Assembly (NCBI GenBank): GCA_014925825.1
Contig: JACGCK010000392.1
Span: 1 to 29,161 of the forward strand
Length of the DNA stretch: 29,161 bases
Reading direction: 5' to 3'
From: Pholiota molesta
Taxonomy: Eukaryota > Basidiomycota > Agaricomycetes > Agaricales > Strophariaceae
Shown: piece by piece, positions 10,301-18,299 of the stretch
Position numbering within the stretch: the stretch's first letter is position 1
Layout of the letters: each line of letters starts with the position of its first letter
Notes under the pieces: generated by a model
What the model was told of the DNA's origin: nothing
Databases searched by the model: none
The model's input: only the letters and a program-made list of their open reading frames with translations
Position numbers and translations under genes: made by a program

Positions 10301-11246
10301 TGATGCTAGTGTCTGGTGATATCATGCATGAAATCATGGTAGTTGTCCAGGAAAGAAGTTCAATCCAGCCTGGTAACTCAGCTAGCACAGCCACCCCACC
10401 TAGCTGAGACTGAATTTTGCCACTTCAAGCCAGTGGTCTATGCTGCTCACTAGGGACTATACTGTTGCTCACTGTGATCAATGGTGTCGAGCAGTGCTCG
10501 GCACTGTTGTCAGGGTCATCCCAAAAAGGAAACCATCAAAATTTTTCCAAAAGCAGAATGACAAATTTGTAAGCTGTTTTTCCCATCATTTCCCACCATC
10601 AACTGGCCACATTAGGATAATTGTCCCATTTTGGTACTTTCTGCTCATTGGCCCATCAAACATGCCATCAAGAGCCAAACACATGACCTGGTGCCTAACC
10701 ACATGACCACACATGACTGCAAATGAGGCAGGGACCCTCCTAGGGGTGGGAGAAACCTAAAATAGCATTTTCCCAATAATATTGGAAATGCACCTGGGTA
10801 GCTGGTACACCCTATATGGGACCCACTGGGACCATATTATACCAAAAGATGCGGAATTAAATTCTAAATCCCCCTGTGAAAGATTCATATTAATAGCCTC
10901 ATTGGTTCAGGCCCTAGAAGCGAATTACTAATTGGAATAAATAAGCGCACGCATTGATGGCTGTTTTCCTTGACAACCGCCTGGTCGTTTTCTATGATTA
11001 CAATTTTTGTCTGTAGGATTGGAAGCGCGCTTCGAACGCGTCCTTGATCATAATTTTACGTCCGTTTCTCGCTCCTTAAAACGCTCCGGATATATTTACA
11101 CTCGCACCGCATTAGCACCGGGTATGCGTTTGCGATCGGCGCGCATATTGAACCATAAAATAGGTTAATAACAGACCTTTCCAACGGTACCCTACTCGTC
11201 ATGATTGGACACCTCTACGAGGCCCTATAAAGGAAATGGTTGTTTG
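10301..11246. repeat. Dispersed repeat AB, copy 2, A part
   Basis: Closely matches 1850-2778 in the same orientation, including long identical runs such as TTTCTGCTCATTGGCCCATC and GACCCTCCTAGGGGTGGG. It is split from its B part (15481-16070) by the 4.2-kb element that follows. The left boundary is approximate. Confidence 0.82.
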
Positions 11247-11252
11247 TATATA
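11247..11252. repeat. Target-site duplication, left copy (TATATA)
   Basis: TATATA directly precedes the left end of the large element and recurs at 15475-15480 directly after its right end. The uninterrupted repeat copy has TAAATA at the matching place (2779-2784). The AT-rich sequence makes the exact length (6 bp) slightly uncertain. Confidence 0.65.
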
Positions 11253-11745
11253 CACCTGTAGCTGCTAATATCATACATGAAATCAGGGTAGTTACCCAGT
11301 TGACCTCATTTATCCCCACCGGAAGTTACCCAGAGGTTCTATGAGGCTCGGGATTGGCTAGTTTTACTATGGGAGCCGGGGGGTGGATCAGTGACTTATG
11401 ATGGAGCGGGTGATGGTATTTAATGCCGTGCATGCCGTGGGGGGTGGCGGGATGGGTCGGGATGGTCAGTGCACTGTGGATGGGGGCGGGCGCTGGGGCG
11501 GGCGCTGGGGGTGCAGCCTAACATACGTAAACAACGCAGGATTTGATGCTCGGGGGGCCGCGCTCGCTGTAGCGCGGCGTCGGGGGCGTTTTGGGGCGGG
11601 AAAAAAAGGCGGGGGGTATATAAATAATGTACAGATGTAATGCACCCGTTTGCGCGCGTCGGGGAGGGCGGGATGGGATGGATTCAGCGGGGGGCTTATG
11701 GATGACGCTCTATATTTAGCGGGCATTATCTAATTTTAGATTTAT
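11253..11745 (+). repeat. Left TIR of element copy 2
   Basis: Pairs in inverse with about 14975-15474 over nearly its full length. Shared landmarks include CCACCGGAAGTTACCCAGAG, GGCTCGGGATTGGCTAGTT and GGGGCGGGCGCTGGGG. Similarity to copy 1 continues inward to 11917 (CGAGCAAACGCTCG at 11904-11917). Confidence 0.88.
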
Positions 11746-12647
11746 TCCGCTACCTAGCGCGGGCGCCTGCTTGCGTTTTCCGTCACTTTTCCTCATTTTT
11801 GGTGGGCTTTATATACTATATGACCTTAATTTAATTCAAATATACTACTACAACATTAAGTGTACTAAATGTAAGAAAAACCGACAGAAGGGCAGCGATA
11901 GGGCGAGCAAACGCTCGTCCTCGCTCACCCTCTGCTGCCCTGCCCTGCCCCATCCTGTCCTGTTCGCCATCCGTCGTGCTGGTCAGCCGTCCTGCTCGCC
12001 GTTCGTCCCGCTCGCCAGCCAGCCGGCATACTCGCCTGCCGTTCGTCCTGCTCGCTAGTCAACCGTCCTGCTTGCCAGCCAGCCGTCCTGCTCGCAAGCC
12101 AGCCGTCCTTGGTCGATCGGTCCTTTGTCCGTGCGTTCGCTCGTTCGCCGGCCCTCCGTTCGCTCGTTCGTTCACTTGCCCGTGCGTGCGTTCGGAGGGT
12201 TGTCGTCCGTCCGTGGGCACAGGCAAAGGACAACGGGTGCCCCTCACCTCGCGCCTGCACCCACCTGCCTATCGCCTCCAGCCGCCCGTTCCGCGCCTGT
12301 ACCCACCTGCATCTCCCTTCCGCCCATCCGCCCCTCGCATGCATTCGGCACCTCTCGCATGCACCTGCCCGGTCCACGTCGACCTGCCCGGTCCACGTCG
12401 TCTCGGCTGGGCGTCCTCGCTGGGGTCCTCTCCAGGCCGCGCCCTCCTTGTCTCGCCGGAAGTCGTGACGTACCGAGCGACGAGCCTAGCTCGTGCTGTC
12501 TCCGCGTACCGATGGCCACCGCCGCGCCATCCTCGCTTGCCATCGTCGTCACTGGCCATGACCCTCGCTGGTCGTCGTCATTGTTGGCCGTCTCGTCCTC
12601 CGGGGTCGTGGTTGTTGCTGGCCATGGTGGTGGTAGTCGAGCTAGAG

Positions 12648-12679
12648 CCGGCCCACATCCTTCGTTGGAGGGGAGGGGC
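12648..12679 (+). repeat. Conserved ~32-bp arm box, copy 2 left-1
   Basis: Same box as at 4374 with one change (CATCCTTCG in place of CATCCCTCG). Confidence 0.9.
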
Positions 12680-12994
12680 ACACGGCATCTGGAAGGAGCA
12701 AGAGGTGGTGGCGGTGGTGGTTAGGAGGTGGGAGGGGTAGTCGAGGGGTGGTGGTCAGGAGACTCAACCCTACCCGCTTGCGCTGCGCGCCTGTACCCAC
12801 TCGCCCCTCGTTCGCACCCTCTGCCCCTCACATACACTCGTCCGCCCCCTTGTCCTTACTCGCTGAGCGCTGACCTCCTCGCTGGCGCCGTTCCCGCTCG
12901 CTGGCCACCGCGCTTGCTGGCCGCCGCGCCTACTGGCCGCCATGCTCGCCGGTCGTCCGTTCGTCGGTATGCGTGGCCGCGGCTAGTTACAAAG

Positions 12995-13026
12995 CCGGCC
13001 CACATCCCTCGTTGGAGGGGAGGGGC
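12995..13026 (+). repeat. Conserved ~32-bp arm box, copy 2 left-2
   Basis: Identical to the box at 4374. Confidence 0.9.
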
Positions 13027-13111
13027 ACGCGGCGGGGGTAGGCGGAGGCGGTGGCGGACGGTGGTGTAGTCGCGGCGCTCACGCACCAAGCGCGACGGTG
13101 GGTGTTGAGAG

Positions 13112-13140
13112 CCGGCCATCCCTCGTTGGAGGGGAGGGGC
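13112..13140 (+). repeat. Conserved arm box, copy 2 left-3 (3-bp deletion)
   Basis: Same box with three bases lost near its start (CCGGCCATCCCTCG); the rest is identical. Confidence 0.88.
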
Positions 13141-13219
13141 TTACGGCTGTGTGAGACGGCGGAGAGGGTGGACGGGTGGCGAATGGCGGGGAGGAAAACG
13201 ACGAGGGAGTAGTTAAAGA

Positions 13220-13254
13220 GAAAGATCAACCATGCTCAGCATGGTTGATCTTTC
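13220..13254. repeat. Perfect hairpin at left edge of core, copy 2
   Basis: GAAAGATCAACCATGCT (13220-13236) is separated by one base from its exact 17-bp complement (13238-13254). It corresponds to the hairpin on the right side of the core in copy 1. Confidence 0.92.
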
Positions 13255-13849
13255 CTCGGCAATTTCCGCGACGCACCCGATTGGCTGGCTCCTCCGGCCC
13301 GCGTCCTTCCAACTTCGTGCTCGTCGTTCACGGCGTCTCGGACGACCTCAATTCAAAGTATATCAGTAGAAATAAGTGTTTCGTTATGATATAGTATCAA
13401 TTCAAATACGTTTTAATGTTCTCCGGCTTAGAGAAAACACAATAATGACATGGCTCACTTTGATGCAAGGTGTCATTTAGAAATCTAACGCAAACTTGAC
13501 CGATTTTTACTGGAATGCATGAACAAGTCCACAAATATAATTTTGTGCTCAGAAAGCTCATATAAACTGTTCTATGTACTGCTCATAGTTCACTCATGCA
13601 ATCTTTTATTATGTTAGTAGTGCAAACACGTCATAAAAAAATAATCTTCAATCGAAGAGTTTCAGTGGGAATCCGTGAATCACCACGCGACTTTTGAAAT
13701 CACTCAAACTCACTTTGGAGGCATTATTTCAATCAATTTTTCAAATTAGAGTCATTATATTAAGCTACTAAGTGCTATACAGGCTAAACTTGGGCTAAAT
13801 GTCGACACGAAACGGCTACGGACGCCATGTACGACGTCCTCGACGGTGG
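13255..13849. other. AT-rich core of copy 2 (inverted relative to copy 1)
   Basis: An AT-rich segment without a coding frame of note. Its left end (AATTTCCGCGACGCACCCGA, TTGGCTGG, GCTCGTCGTTCACGGCGTCT) is the reverse complement of the right end of the core in copy 1. The middle is too diverged to align by eye. Confidence 0.7.
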
Positions 13850-13884
13850 CGAAATGACCGGCAAATGCATTGCCGGTCATTTCG
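13850..13884. repeat. 15-bp-arm inverted repeat inside the core, copy 2
   Basis: CGAAATGACCGGCAA (13850-13864), a 5-nt loop ATGCA, then its exact complement (13870-13884). The related, weaker inverted repeat in copy 1 is at about 4720-4740. Confidence 0.9.
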
Positions 13885-13900
13885 AGCTCCGCTTGAAAAC

Positions 13901-13926
13901 GAAATCAACCAAAGTTGGTTGATTTC
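13901..13926. repeat. Perfect hairpin at right edge of core, copy 2
   Basis: GAAATCAACCAA (13901-13912), loop AG, TTGGTTGATTTC (13915-13926). It matches the left hairpin of copy 1. Confidence 0.9.
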
Positions 13927-13953
13927 TGTTCGCCGCCACACCCGTCGCCGTGT

Positions 13954-13985
13954 GCCCCTCCCCTCCAACGAGGGATGTGGGCCGG
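13954..13985 (-). repeat. Conserved ~32-bp arm box, copy 2 right-1
   Basis: Exact reverse complement of the left-arm boxes. Confidence 0.9.
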
Positions 13986-14053
13986 CTCTGGAGCTCGCTA
14001 CCGCGGGCTGACACACACGCAAGGCGCCAGCCATCGCCTTGCCGTCGCCGTGT

Positions 14054-14085
14054 GCCTCTTCCCTCCAACGAGGGTTGTTGGCCGG
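14054..14085 (-). repeat. Conserved ~32-bp arm box, copy 2 right-2 (diverged)
   Basis: Minus orientation with several substitutions (GCCTCTTCCCTCC start, AGGGTTGTTGG in place of AGGGATGTGGG). Confidence 0.82.
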
Positions 14086-14128
14086 CGCTTCTGGCTCGAT
14101 GACGCCCATCACCACGAACCCGCCAGGT

Positions 14129-14159
14129 GCCCCTCCCCTCCAATGAGGGATGTGGGTTG
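14129..14159 (-). repeat. Conserved ~32-bp arm box, copy 2 right-3
   Basis: Minus orientation: GCCCCTCCCCTCCAATGAGG, then GATGTGGGTT in place of GATGTGGGCCGG. Confidence 0.85.
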
Positions 14160-14189
14160 CTCCGTGGGTTGACACCCTCCAGCTACGGA

Positions 14190-14755
14190 CGACGATGGCC
14201 AACAACGACGCCGGCCAGCGGGCTCGGCCAGCGAGCACGACGGACGGCCAGTGGCCACGACGAGCGGCCAGGGGGGCACGACGAGCGGCCTGGGGGGTAT
14301 GACGAGCGGCCAGGGAGGCATGACGAGCGGCCAGCGCGCACAACGGACGGCTAACAGGTACGACGGACTGCTTGCGAGCACGAACGGCAGCCAGCGGACA
14401 CGACGGACGGCCTGCGAGCACGACAGACGATGGCCAGCGAGGGCGAACAACGACCAGCGAGCGCGACGGACGGCCAGCGGGCACGACGGCCAGCCAGCGA
14501 GCCCGACGGACGGCCAGGGTGGGCGAACGACAGCCAGCGATCCCGACAGAGGGCCAGCGAGATCGACAGAGGGACAGCGAGCCCGACGGTGGGCCAGCGG
14601 GGGCGAACGGCGGCCAGCGAGAGCGAACGGCGGCCAGCGAGGGCGAACGACAACCAACGAGCACGAACGGCGACCAGCGAGGGCGACGGACGGCCAGCAA
14701 GGGCGACGGACGGCCAGAAAGGGCGACGGACGGCCAGCGAGGGCGCAGCGTAGCT
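14190..14755. repeat. Right minisatellite arm of copy 2 (~20-bp units)
   Basis: About 25 units of roughly 20 bp built on GACGGACGGCCAGCGAGGGC. The last ones, from about 14680, are regular at 20 bp. Open frames cross it on both strands (321, 196 and 182 codons) and encode only Arg/Ala/Ser/Pro repeats. Confidence 0.88.
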
Positions 14756-14974
14756 GGGGTGGGATGGGCGTGCAGGGGCAAGGGAAAGCATTTCGCCGCC
14801 CCCTCTCTACTCGCTCATTCCATCCACTTGTATATATCTAATTTACTGTAGTAGTGGTAGTTTCAAATATAATAAATGTTACCTATTGTCTTAAAGCTAA
14901 GAGCACGGCAAGGCGCATAAAATAACCCCAGAAGCCCCCAGAATGCCCATCAAGGAAAGAGTATCTAAAATTAG

Positions 14975-15474
14975 AGCCCGTAAGCGCCACAAGCAAAGCG
15001 CTGTGAGCTAAATTTAGGACGTCATCCATAAGCTATCTGCTGAATCCACCCCTCCCGCCCTCCCCGACGTGCGCAAACGGGTGCATTAGGTGCGTACAAT
15101 ATTTATATACATTCCGCTTTTTTTTCCCGCCCCAAATCGCCCCCAACGCCGCCCTACAGCGAGCGCGGCCCCCCGAGCATGAAATCCTGCGTTGTTTACG
15201 TATGTTAGGCTGCACCCCCAGCGCCCGCCCCAGCGCCCGCCCCCATCCACAGTGCCCTGACCATCGAGACCCATCCCGCCACCCCTCTCGGCCATCACGG
15301 CACTAAATACCATCACCCGGACACCCACAAGCCACTGATCCACCCTCCCGGCTCCCCTACTAGAACTAGCCAATCCCGAGCCTCAAAGAACCTCTGGGTA
15401 ACTTCCGGTGGGGATAAATGAGGTCAACTGGGTAACTACCCAGTTTCATGTAGAAATATAGCGCTCATGGCTGG
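14975..15474 (-). repeat. Right TIR of element copy 2
   Basis: Inverse of 11253-11745, including AACTAGCCAATCCCGAGCC and GGGTAACTACCCAG near the end. Confidence 0.88.
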
Positions 15475-15480
15475 TATATA
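15475..15480. repeat. Target-site duplication, right copy (TATATA)
   Basis: Repeats the TATATA at 11247-11252; the B part of the interrupted repeat resumes immediately after with GAATATTAACCGC. Confidence 0.65.
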
Positions 15481-16070
15481 GAATATTAACCGCAAATCGC
15501 ACCAAAATGCGCTTAGGTGGGTTGGATTCTCCTGAATTTACCGGATTTAATGATACCTTGATTATAGGGATCAGAGGCTGGGAAGGCACTGAACTGGGCA
15601 TGGGGGATGGCCAGGATATTGCTTTGCTGGCTGGCAGATCCTATTTTTAGCATAGCCGAGCACAGCCTTACCCAATCCGGGCATGGAATGGTGGCACTCT
15701 CCCCCTCCCCCTCATATTGGAAATTCTGTTCCTCCCTCAATTCCTATCCAATTGCTTCGATCTTTTTTTGAATATTCAATATAAATAGGGTACCATGTGT
15801 CTATACCACCTATATATTACTATAATGCATGCACCATTTGATATTTCGATATTGCTATATTTTGGACACTGCATTTGGGGTTTTCACTGTATTTATGATG
15901 GTTATTGGAACATATAAAGTGGTGGAAAGCTAGAGGTAAATACCCACTATAATTCCTGGTAGTTGAAAAGTTAGCTGGATACTGCCCTATAGCTCTATAC
16001 CTATAAAGAGGGAGATTTCTGTACATCCTCCTTGATAAATCCATATCTCAACCAATACTGGAGCTATAGC
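15481..16070. repeat. Dispersed repeat AB, copy 2, B part
   Basis: Matches 2785-3360 in the same orientation (for example CCTGAATTTACCGGATTTAA and GGCACTCTCCCCCTCCCCC). Relative to copy 1 many CpG sites are changed to CpA or TpG, for example GAGCGCGGCC against GAGCACAGCC. Confidence 0.85.
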
Positions 16071-16189
16071 CAAGTTTTAAGGATCCATTAGCATATTAGA
16101 CATGTCTTCTTTAGTTCTGTTACTCAACAATTGTGCTCTCATTGCTTTTAATTAGCCATATTGTCAGGTCTGGACCTGCGTACACTGCG

Positions 16190-16720
16190 GCAGCGTGCTG
16201 ACGTGGCGGCAGCTTTCCCGCCTGACAGGGTGTACGGCTGAGCGGGCGCTGTGGGGGTGGGTTAGTGCGGTGGGTTAGTACGATTGACGGGGAGCGGTGG
16301 TCACTGGTGCCCGCACCTGTGGCCCCGTGCTCAATCTTGCCCTCCCTTGCCTTCCGCCGCCCTCCCTCTTCTGCGGCGCTTGGTCGCCTAGTCGCGGTGA
16401 CTGTGCCTCATAGTGGACGATTGTGCGCCGGGCCTTGCGGCGTGTCGCGTGTCGCGGGTGCTCCGTTGGTTGCTGGGTGGGCTGCGCTGCGCGTTCGCGC
16501 TCGTCATCGGCCGGTGGTGACATGGCGCGCGCGGGTTGGCGGCTGGCGGCGGTGCGTGTGGTGGCGCGTCGTTCTAGTTGCAGCTGTTTCACACCGGCCG
16601 CACGCGGTGGTGTGTAGGAGAGGGTGCTGGCGTCAAATGTATGGGAACGAGTAGTGAAGTCAACCAACAGTTGGTTGACTTCGTTTTCAAACGGAGTTCG
16701 AACATGGGTATTGCCCTGAC
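16190..16720. mobile_element. Remnant of a third related element: GC-rich arm plus core-edge hairpin
   Basis: A GC-rich stretch (16190-16650) leads into a perfect hairpin, GAAGTCAACCAA (16656-16667), loop CAG, TTGGTTGACTTC (16671-16682). It is followed by GTTTTCAAACGGAGTTCGAA, which resembles the inner side of the corresponding hairpin in copy 2 (reverse complement: GTTTTCAAGCGGAGCTCGAA). The similarity then stops, so only one side of the element remains. The 32-bp box is not seen here. Confidence 0.6.
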
Positions 16721-16785
16721 CCGTACCCGTACCCGGCAGTACCCGTACCTGCGACCCGCACGGGTATGGCCTACCCGTGCATTTG
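16715..16785. repeat. Short TACCCG-rich tandem patch
   Basis: Several TACCCG words in a row with interruptions, ending in ACGGGTATGGCCTACCCGTG, an imperfect inverted repeat. It is not a telomere repeat of the TTAGGG type. Function unknown. Confidence 0.6.
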
Positions 16786-17332
16786 CCTAGTGGTTATGGT
16801 CCCTACAAATCCTATTTTCATAGGTCTCTTGCACGTTTCCACTGCATACACACACCCATCCATGCCATGCCAGAACTGCTCACAGTTGAGATAATTGCCT
16901 GGGGTGGTGCCTGTATCTGTTTTAATAGACCCTTTTTGTATCCTCTGGCACCATACTCCACCCACCATGACTCTCGACACCACATTGCCCCTCACACCTA
17001 AACCACTCTCCACTTTTCTTACCCACATCCCTTGTACATCCCATTTCCCCCACTGTTGTCTGCGTGATTTACATCAAGGATAACACCAACTCAGATACAC
17101 ACTATGACCTTCAGATAGGCAATGGCATGGGTGTTCCCCAGGGTGGCTGAATATTAAACCACACCCTGACCCTGATGGGTTTTCACCCCATTCACCCAGG
17201 GTTTTTGGTGTGCGGGTGTCTGCCAATGTTGCGGGATTTGGGGTCACAAGAGGGGATAGCTGCAGCTGTAGCTCATATTGCTCAATGTGCTAAACTCTGG
17301 GCTCGAGGGTGGGCATGTGCTGTTCAGGCTAT
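16786..17332. other. Unrecognised unique sequence left of a small TIR element
   Basis: Short open frames only (the longest, 106 codons at 17175-17495, runs into the TIR element). The text resumes at 17622, so the element at 17333-17621 probably interrupted it. No family recognised. Confidence 0.4.
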
Positions 17333-17621
17333 TACTGTACTATTTCGAATGATTCGGCCGGGGGTGGGACATGGGACACCATGGCCGAAATTTTTATTTC
17401 GGCCACCCAGACAAGGGCTTGGGACAAGGCCCAAATTTCAGCCAAAAATTTCGGCCAACTTTAAAATCCAGGCGAATTTTTTGAAAATAAACTAACTTTT
17501 TGTCTGGGACAGCTTGAAAATGGTGGCCATCGACGTTGGGACATGGGACAAGTGACCGATTTCGGCCATGGCCACTTGCTTTGGGACACGGGACGGCCGA
17601 ACCATTCGAAATAGTACAGTA
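17333..17621. mobile_element. Small TIR element (MITE), 289 bp
   Basis: The left end TACTGTACTATTTCGAATGA (then TTCGGCC) is repeated in inverse at the right end (GGCCGAACC, then ATTCGAAATAGTACAGTA) with one mismatch in 27 bp. Termini start with TA, as in elements that duplicate a TA dinucleotide; no longer target duplication is visible. The interior is rich in GGGACA and GGCCGAAATTT-type words, and no protein is encoded. The TIR resembles that of the larger element at 18020-20492. Confidence 0.85.
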
Positions 17622-18019
17622 TGCTAAACCTGCATGGATGGTGCAGCCTAAATGTGTTGCTGAAGTTACTCCAAAAAAAAAAAACTTTTTTTTCAACTAT
17701 GTCTCAAATGCATTTTTTTTTCGTCAAATAAAGTCTAATAAAAGTGTTGTGGTGGGGATGATTTTTTGGTGTTGTGCCCACTGCCCAAGCTCAGAATGCA
17801 TTGAATGTTTCTAAGTCCAAGTCACAAATGGGGGTCCCTCCTAAAATCACCCTGTTTATTCCAGTCCTTCTGAGGTGTTTGCTCCTTTCAGAGTCCACTT
17901 GATGTTTGCACAGGAAAACATACACAACATATGTACGAACAACTGTCTGTCATTTCAGATAACACATGCATAGAACATAGTAACACCTCAGAACAGAACT
18001 GGTTGTAAGTCTAGTCAGA
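17622..18019. other. No recognised gene
   Basis: AT-rich unique sequence with a 12-A run followed by a T run at about 17675-17695. Nothing resembling a gene. Confidence 0.5.
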
Positions 18020-18291
18020 TACTGTAGTATTTTGGTTGATTTGGCTGTCACAGGTCACAGGCCTCTTGGCCTGGCTGCAATTCAGTTAGTTGTGTTGGAA
18101 TTATGGAAGGCTGTGCGAGTGCAAGCAATGCACCACAGCACAACAGCCCAGGATTCTATTTTTGGTTTAGTTAATATTCCTCTGTTTTTATTCTTATTGT
18201 AAACAGATTCTCCATTTCATAGTACACAAAGTAGTTACAGTATATAAAGAGTACTCTAGCTATGTAGATAGTCATCTGTTTGCCTCACAAG

Positions 18292-18299
18292 CTCACCGA
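18292..18299. repeat. 8-bp target-site duplication, left (CTCACCGA)
   Basis: CTCACCGA recurs exactly at 19638-19645. The 8-bp length is the hallmark of hAT transposition. Confidence 0.92.

Larger units (their letters stand above)
11920..13215. repeat. Left GC-rich arm of copy 2
   Basis: Irregular repeats of GTCCTGCTCGCCAGCCAGCC and CGTTCGCTCGTTCG, then CACC/CGCCTGCACCCACCTGCC units (12250-12320) and a direct repeat of CCCGGTCCACGTCGACCTG (about 12368). Open frames up to 254 codons are low-complexity by-products. Three conserved boxes lie at its inner end. Confidence 0.7.
11253..15474. mobile_element. Large inverted-symmetric (foldback-like) element, copy 2, complete
   Basis: A 4,222-bp insertion into repeat AB, bounded by TATATA. 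The termini CACCTGTAGCTGCTA and (inverse of the right end) CCAGCCATGAGCGCTA are imperfect inverted repeats; both lead into ACATGAAA, then GGGTAGTTACCCAGTTGACC. Inside are TIRs of ~490 bp, GC-rich arms, three conserved boxes per arm in mirror image, and an AT-rich core between perfect hairpins. No plausible transposase is encoded, so a trans-acting source is needed. The long structured TIRs with internal minisatellites recall foldback/Galileo elements of animals. That is an architectural analogy, not shown homology. Confidence 0.82.

Noticed and set aside
11976..12740. 254-codon open frame in the left arm of element copy 2
   Set aside because: Low-complexity translation of repeats, overlapping other equally long frames; no domain.
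13816..14781. 321-codon open frame on the minus strand and 196-codon frame on the plus strand
   Set aside because: Translation of the ~20-bp minisatellite arm and of the conserved boxes; no domain resemblance.
16715..16785. Telomere-like repeat
   Set aside because: TACCCG words are irregular and do not match the TTAGGG-type repeat of most fungi; more likely a local repeat.
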